From the NCBI GenBank assembly GCA_910588235.1, contig CAJUOQ010000025.1, positions 1-34,944 of the forward strand: a stretch of DNA of 34,944 nucleotides, given 5' to 3'. The position numbers and the translations under genes were made by a program. The notes beneath the pieces are model-generated. The model saw only the letters and a list, made by a program, of their open reading frames with translations, did not search any database and had not been told where the DNA came from. Positions 31,944-34,944 of the stretch are shown piece after piece (positions within the stretch are counted from its first letter, which is position 1; each line of letters begins with the position of its first letter). The stretch comes from an uncultured Atopostipes sp. (GTDB lineage Bacteria; Bacillota; Bacilli; Lactobacillales; Carnobacteriaceae_A).

Positions 31944-32999
31944 TTAAACATTATTCACAATCATATTCTTATTACCAGCTTTTAAATATTTATTCATTTC
32001 ATTTTTTAATAAAAGAGGTGAAAGTGGAATTGCATCCACGGTATCTCCTCCAATATGAGAAGTAATTGTAAGATTATCTAATTCTAATAATTCATCATTT
32101 TTACTTATTGGTTCTTCCCAAATGACATCTAAAGCTGCACCAGCAATTTTATTATTTTTTAAAGCATTAACTAGTGCCTTTTTTTCTAGTAATCCTGCTC
32201 GAGCAGTATTAATGATATAACTACTTGGTTTCATTAAGTTAATTAGCCGACTATTGACCATGTTAATATTATCTTCAGTAACTCTAGCATGTAAAGAAAC
32301 AACATCAGAGTTCGCAAATAAATCTTCTAATTCTACCAATTTAATAGTGTTATTTAAATCATCCATAACAACCTCGTTTTCACGTATATATGGATCATAA
32401 GCTACTACTTCTGCGCCAAGTGCAACTAATTTTTGAGCAACAAGTTTACCGATGTATCCTAAACCAACTAAACCAAATTTCAGGTTACTAATAGTCGTTT
32501 TATATGCATCATTAGAGAATGTTTTCCTCCATTTTCCTTCTCGAGTAGCGGAATGGGCTCTCGCTATGTTTCTCGTTTCTGATAGAATTAATCCTAATGT
32601 AAATTCTGCAACAGGTTCTGCATTCCTGATAACGTGAAGGACAGGAATTTCTTTTTCATCTGCTTTTTCTAAATTTACATGCTCAGTTCCACCTCGACAA
32701 GTACCAATCAGCTTTAACTTTTCAGCTTTATTAATCATACTTGCTGATACTGGAGCATAATGGACCATTAAAACATCTGCATCTACTATTTCATTTAGAA
32801 TATCAGGAGGTAAATCAATATTTTCTGGTCCTTCTGTTTCAATTTTCAAAATATATTCTTGAAATTCATTTTTAGGAAGATCAGAATGCCACTCTAACTT
32901 TACTATTTCAATTGGTGAGTCAACAGCTAATTCTAACGCTGCTTTTTCTAATGTGTTACTATCAACCAGTGCATCTCCAACAACTAAAACTTTTGTCAT
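31944..32999 (-). CDS. D-isomer-specific 2-hydroxyacid dehydrogenase
   Basis: 351-aa NAD(P)-dependent oxidoreductase of the phosphoglycerate/hydroxypyruvate/erythronate-phosphate dehydrogenase family. The Rossmann motif is GLVGLGYIGKLVAQKL with an acidic residue at the next strand end (VVAYDPY), suggesting NAD. Catalytic residues are Arg in NTARAGLL, Glu in WEEPIS and His in SHIGGDT. The CRGGTEHVNLEKA segment is the usual substrate loop. Its ATG overlaps the end of the IIC gene by 4 bp, so it is translationally coupled to the transporter, and it is 19-28 bp before the aldolase. It may oxidise the imported phosphorylated acid or reduce a 2-keto product such as hydroxypyruvate after aldol cleavage. 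Confidence 0.87.
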   Translation of the reverse strand: MTKVLVVGDALVDSNTLEKAALELAVDSPIEIVKLEWHSDLPKNEFQEYILKIETEGPENIDLPPDILNEIVDADVLMVHYAPVSASMINKAEKLKLIGTCRGGTEHVNLEKADEKEIPVLHVIRNAEPVAEFTLGLILSETRNIARAHSATREGKWRKTFSNDAYKTTISNLKFGLVGLGYIGKLVAQKLVALGAEVVAYDPYIRENEVVMDDLNNTIKLVELEDLFANSDVVSLHARVTEDNINMVNSRLINLMKPSSYIINTARAGLLEKKALVNALKNNKIAGAALDVIWEEPISKNDELLELDNLTITSHIGGDTVDAIPLSPLLLKNEMNKYLKAGNKNMIVNNV

Positions 33000-34432
33000 G
33001 TAGTTACCTCTCCTTTTTCTTCAGTTCGTACATATTCATCACCTAGAGCAGTTCTTTCTAAGTATTCATGAATAGCATCTTTATTCTTCTTAGCAATATA
33101 TTGAAAACCGAATGCAAATATAAATGTTAGAATAATAAATAGTGGGTTTTGTGTCATAAAGACGAAAAATAATATACCACCTAGTAAGTTTGTAAGAACA
33201 GCTAAACTGAAAATCATTAATGCACCTTCTGGTAAATTAAAACCGACATCGGTAGCAACTTCTGTAAATATTGGACCAATAGCAGTAACAAGATATAATC
33301 CTAAAGTCAGGTAAACTGTCCCTGATATAACAGATTTAAATATATTCCCATTTGATAATGGTACAATGGCTTGCAACATATAAGGAATTGCAATTAAGTC
33401 AACTAAAGGTAATGCTTGATTTCCAGGAGCAAATATCGCGATAACTAAAATAATAGGTATTAATATTAAGCCTGTTGATAGTGTTGCTGGTTCTCCATAT
33501 CCAGCAGCATCATTGATACCTAAATACCAATCTCGCTCTTCATCTTCTGAAGAAGAATTCGATTTCCTTGCTGCATCAGTTATGCTAGTAAACGCTGAAG
33601 AGAAAATACTTGCTACTCTTGGGAAAATAGCCATAATTGCAGCGGTTGATATTGCCAATGTAAATATTTCTCCCCATGCAACTAACATATCTAATCTCAT
33701 GAAATTTCCAGCCAATCCAATCAACATCCCTAAGATAAAACCTAATACAGGAGCTTCACCTAAAACACCAAATCTTTCTTGCAGTGTGTCAGTATCTACT
33801 TTTATTCTATCTGCTCCTAATTTATTTAAAATCCAGTCCACCGCAATACCAATTGGAAGTGCCGCTAAGTCATGCGAAGCTACGATCGTTGTCCCAGGGT
33901 ATCCATAGAATGTAGACCATCTTTTTGAATGTATCTCTGCTAATGTGATAGTAATTAAATTCATTACTATCATTAACCCCAACGACAACCATATATTTCT
34001 AGTTATAATATATAACATTGAACCCCACAGCATATAAGAATAATTGTTCCATAAATCTGATGCTAAAAACATATCTGTATATTTAGTTGCAAATAGTATT
34101 AATTGAAGTACTAAGCCTAGTCCAAGAAAAATCATTCCAGCTTCTGTAGCATAAGCCACCACACTAGCTGCTTGCCATCCAGTGTCTAATATATTTAATT
34201 GCACTCCAGTAGCTTCTACCATTCTTTGAACAACAGGTGTAACGATAGGTGTATACGCACCAATTATAAAATTAAATCCAGTCAGTCCAATACCAGCGTT
34301 TAATGCACTTTGAAAAGCTTTCTTCATTGGTACTTTTAGAAATAAACTAATCAAAAATAAAATTACTGGAACAATGATAGATGACCCAAATGCATCCATT
34401 ATATTTGATAATGATTTCAATAATGTTTCCAT
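32996..34432 (-). CDS. PTS EIIC component, galactitol (Gat) family
   Basis: 478-aa membrane permease of the galactitol-type PTS family (GatC-like), longer than E. coli GatC (about 450 aa). About ten or more hydrophobic segments. Diagnostic Gat-type features are the opening SIIVPVILFLISLF with MKKAFQSALNAGIGLTGFNFIIG, the VVAYATEAGMI segment, and VDTDTLQERFGVLGEAPVLGF. The C-terminus is charged (RTEEKGEVTT). Substrates of this family include galactitol, D-arabitol and related polyols, and sugar acids in some members. ATG follows GGGGAGGAGTAATT; 21 bp downstream of the IIB gene and overlapping the dehydrogenase gene by 4 bp. No IIA in the window. Confidence 0.9.
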   Translation of the reverse strand: METLLKSLSNIMDAFGSSIIVPVILFLISLFLKVPMKKAFQSALNAGIGLTGFNFIIGAYTPIVTPVVQRMVEATGVQLNILDTGWQAASVVAYATEAGMIFLGLGLVLQLILFATKYTDMFLASDLWNNYSYMLWGSMLYIITRNIWLSLGLMIVMNLITITLAEIHSKRWSTFYGYPGTTIVASHDLAALPIGIAVDWILNKLGADRIKVDTDTLQERFGVLGEAPVLGFILGMLIGLAGNFMRLDMLVAWGEIFTLAISTAAIMAIFPRVASIFSSAFTSITDAARKSNSSSEDEERDWYLGINDAAGYGEPATLSTGLILIPIILVIAIFAPGNQALPLVDLIAIPYMLQAIVPLSNGNIFKSVISGTVYLTLGLYLVTAIGPIFTEVATDVGFNLPEGALMIFSLAVLTNLLGGILFFVFMTQNPLFIILTFIFAFGFQYIAKKNKDAIHEYLERTALGDEYVRTEEKGEVTT

Positions 34433-34453
34433 AATTACTCCTCCCCTCTATAA

Positions 34454-34747
34454 CTAGGTTTTATCTAATATGTTATTTAGTTCATTTTTGAATCCTTCTT
34501 CATCTCTTCCCGTCAGTAAACCTACTGCATTAATAGTTGGTAAATCATACTCACCTTTTAAAGGACTTGTATGAACAATCATATCCCAATTTCCATTAGA
34601 TAATAATTCATCAACCCCATTTGGATTAGTCTCTACCGTATTAGCTGAATAGCCTTTTTCTTTTAAAATATCAGTCACTTTATTAGCAATCATAGCACTT
34701 GTTACTGTTCCAGAACCACAGACTGAAAGTACATTAATTTTATTCAT
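34454..34747 (-). CDS. PTS EIIB component, galactitol (Gat) family
   Basis: 97-aa cytoplasmic phosphocarrier. The phosphorylated cysteine is Cys10 in NVLSVCGSGTVTSAM, the P-loop-like turn of GatB-type IIB domains. It takes phosphate from a IIA protein encoded elsewhere (probably just beyond the right edge) and gives it to the sugar held by IIC. Start ATG; its ribosome site AAGGAG lies inside the end of the 39-aa ORF, 2 nt from that ORF's stop, so the two are coupled. Confidence 0.9.
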   Translation of the reverse strand: MNKINVLSVCGSGTVTSAMIANKVTDILKEKGYSANTVETNPNGVDELLSNGNWDMIVHTSPLKGEYDLPTINAVGLLTGRDEEGFKNELNNILDKT

Positions 34748-34749
34748 TT

Positions 34750-34869
34750 TTATATCTCCTTCATTTTATTGAGTAAAATATTATAAACTTCATTTAATTC
34801 TGTTTCTTCATTTAAGAATTGCATTAATTCTGCATCTGTAAATAATTTCATTAATTTTTGTAGTATCAT
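34750..34869 (-). CDS. Short ORF, 39 aa, at the head of the visible PTS operon
   Basis: Encodes MILQKLMKLFTDAELMQFLNEETELN followed by a helix-like end (about 27-39), mostly Leu, Glu, Lys and Met; predicted fully helical and soluble. GGAGG precedes ATG by 10 nt, and the stop is 2 nt before the IIB start, with the IIB ribosome site inside it. I do not recognise a family. It may be a real small protein, or the remnant of a larger protein such as a IIA or a PRD regulator. No frameshift into a neighbouring longer frame was found. 34870-34944 to the edge contains a second frame without stop that is too short to judge. Confidence 0.5.
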   Translation of the reverse strand: MILQKLMKLFTDAELMQFLNEETELNEVYNILLNKMKEI

Positions 34870-34944
34870 TAATTGATCCCCTCCCTCTGTAAAGTACTTC
34901 CAAAATTTTCTTTATATTTCTAACATTTACCTTATACAAACGTT

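Noticed and set aside
33513..33908. 131-aa plus-strand frame opposite the IIC gene
   Set aside because: Antisense shadow with no start signal.
34870..34944. Open minus-strand frame reaching the right edge as the 3' end of an upstream gene
   Set aside because: About 75 bases past the small ORF with stops in two frames; too short to tell coding from chance.
1..34944. CRISPR arrays, tRNA/rRNA genes, IS elements, riboswitches
   Set aside because: Looked for and not seen: no regularly spaced direct repeats, cloverleaf or conserved rRNA sequence, transposase domains or known aptamer motifs.

Overview
The window looks like chromosome of a low-GC Gram-positive bacterium of the order Lactobacillales, probably near Carnobacteriaceae or Aerococcaceae. 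This is inferred from AG-rich Shine-Dalgarno sites, occasional TTG/GTG starts, class III fructose-1,6-bisphosphatase, PepV dipeptidase, ScrA/ScrB/ScrR, DegV, RlmA and DUF4153 proteins, and short intergenic gaps ending in clear hairpin terminators. Species cannot be fixed. I saw no rRNA, tRNA, CRISPR array, transposase or phage gene.

Layout. (a) 1-6.1 kb: a NYN-LOTUS RNA-binding protein/nuclease (+), a DUF4153 membrane protein (-), a 2-keto-3-deoxygluconate permease-like carrier (+), a class I/II aminotransferase (-) and an unrecognised 172-aa soluble protein (-). (b) 6.1-17 kb, nearly all on the minus strand, carbohydrate metabolism: Fbp, a three-gene sugar ABC importer without its own ATPase and with a cre-like site, a Cof-type HAD phosphatase, then the sucrose locus (ScrB hydrolase, ScrA PTS IIBC, two palindromic operators, LacI-type ScrR). 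An unreported-looking 42-aa membrane peptide ORF diverges from scrA across the operators. (c) 17-23 kb: a membrane-anchored DUF5067-like protein, RlmA rRNA methyltransferase with a GNAT enzyme, and a heterodimeric ABC exporter whose leader carries three perfect palindromes centred exactly 27 bp apart. (d) 23-31 kb: YfcC-type transporter coupled to PepV, a YghU-type glutathione transferase, a tiny Asp-tailed membrane protein, DegV, a SixA-like phosphatase, a DnaQ-family exonuclease that appears to lack a normal start codon, and a DJ-1/PfpI protein. (e) 31.2 kb to the edge: a PTS operon of galactitol type (a 39-aa ORF, IIB, IIC) running into a D-2-hydroxyacid dehydrogenase and a class II aldolase. 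This is a compact uptake-and-cleavage pathway whose substrate is unknown.

Most genes serve carbon entry and its control: sucrose enters as sucrose-6-phosphate and is split by ScrB, the ABC importer brings in another sugar, Fbp supports gluconeogenesis, and the edge operon handles a polyol or sugar acid. Peptide use (YfcC-PepV), drug or lipid export and redox/stress proteins fill the rest. The points I would look at first are the exonuclease start, the exporter leader palindromes, the PTS-dehydrogenase-aldolase operon, and the small ORFs at 15671-15799, 34750-34869 and 26125-26166.
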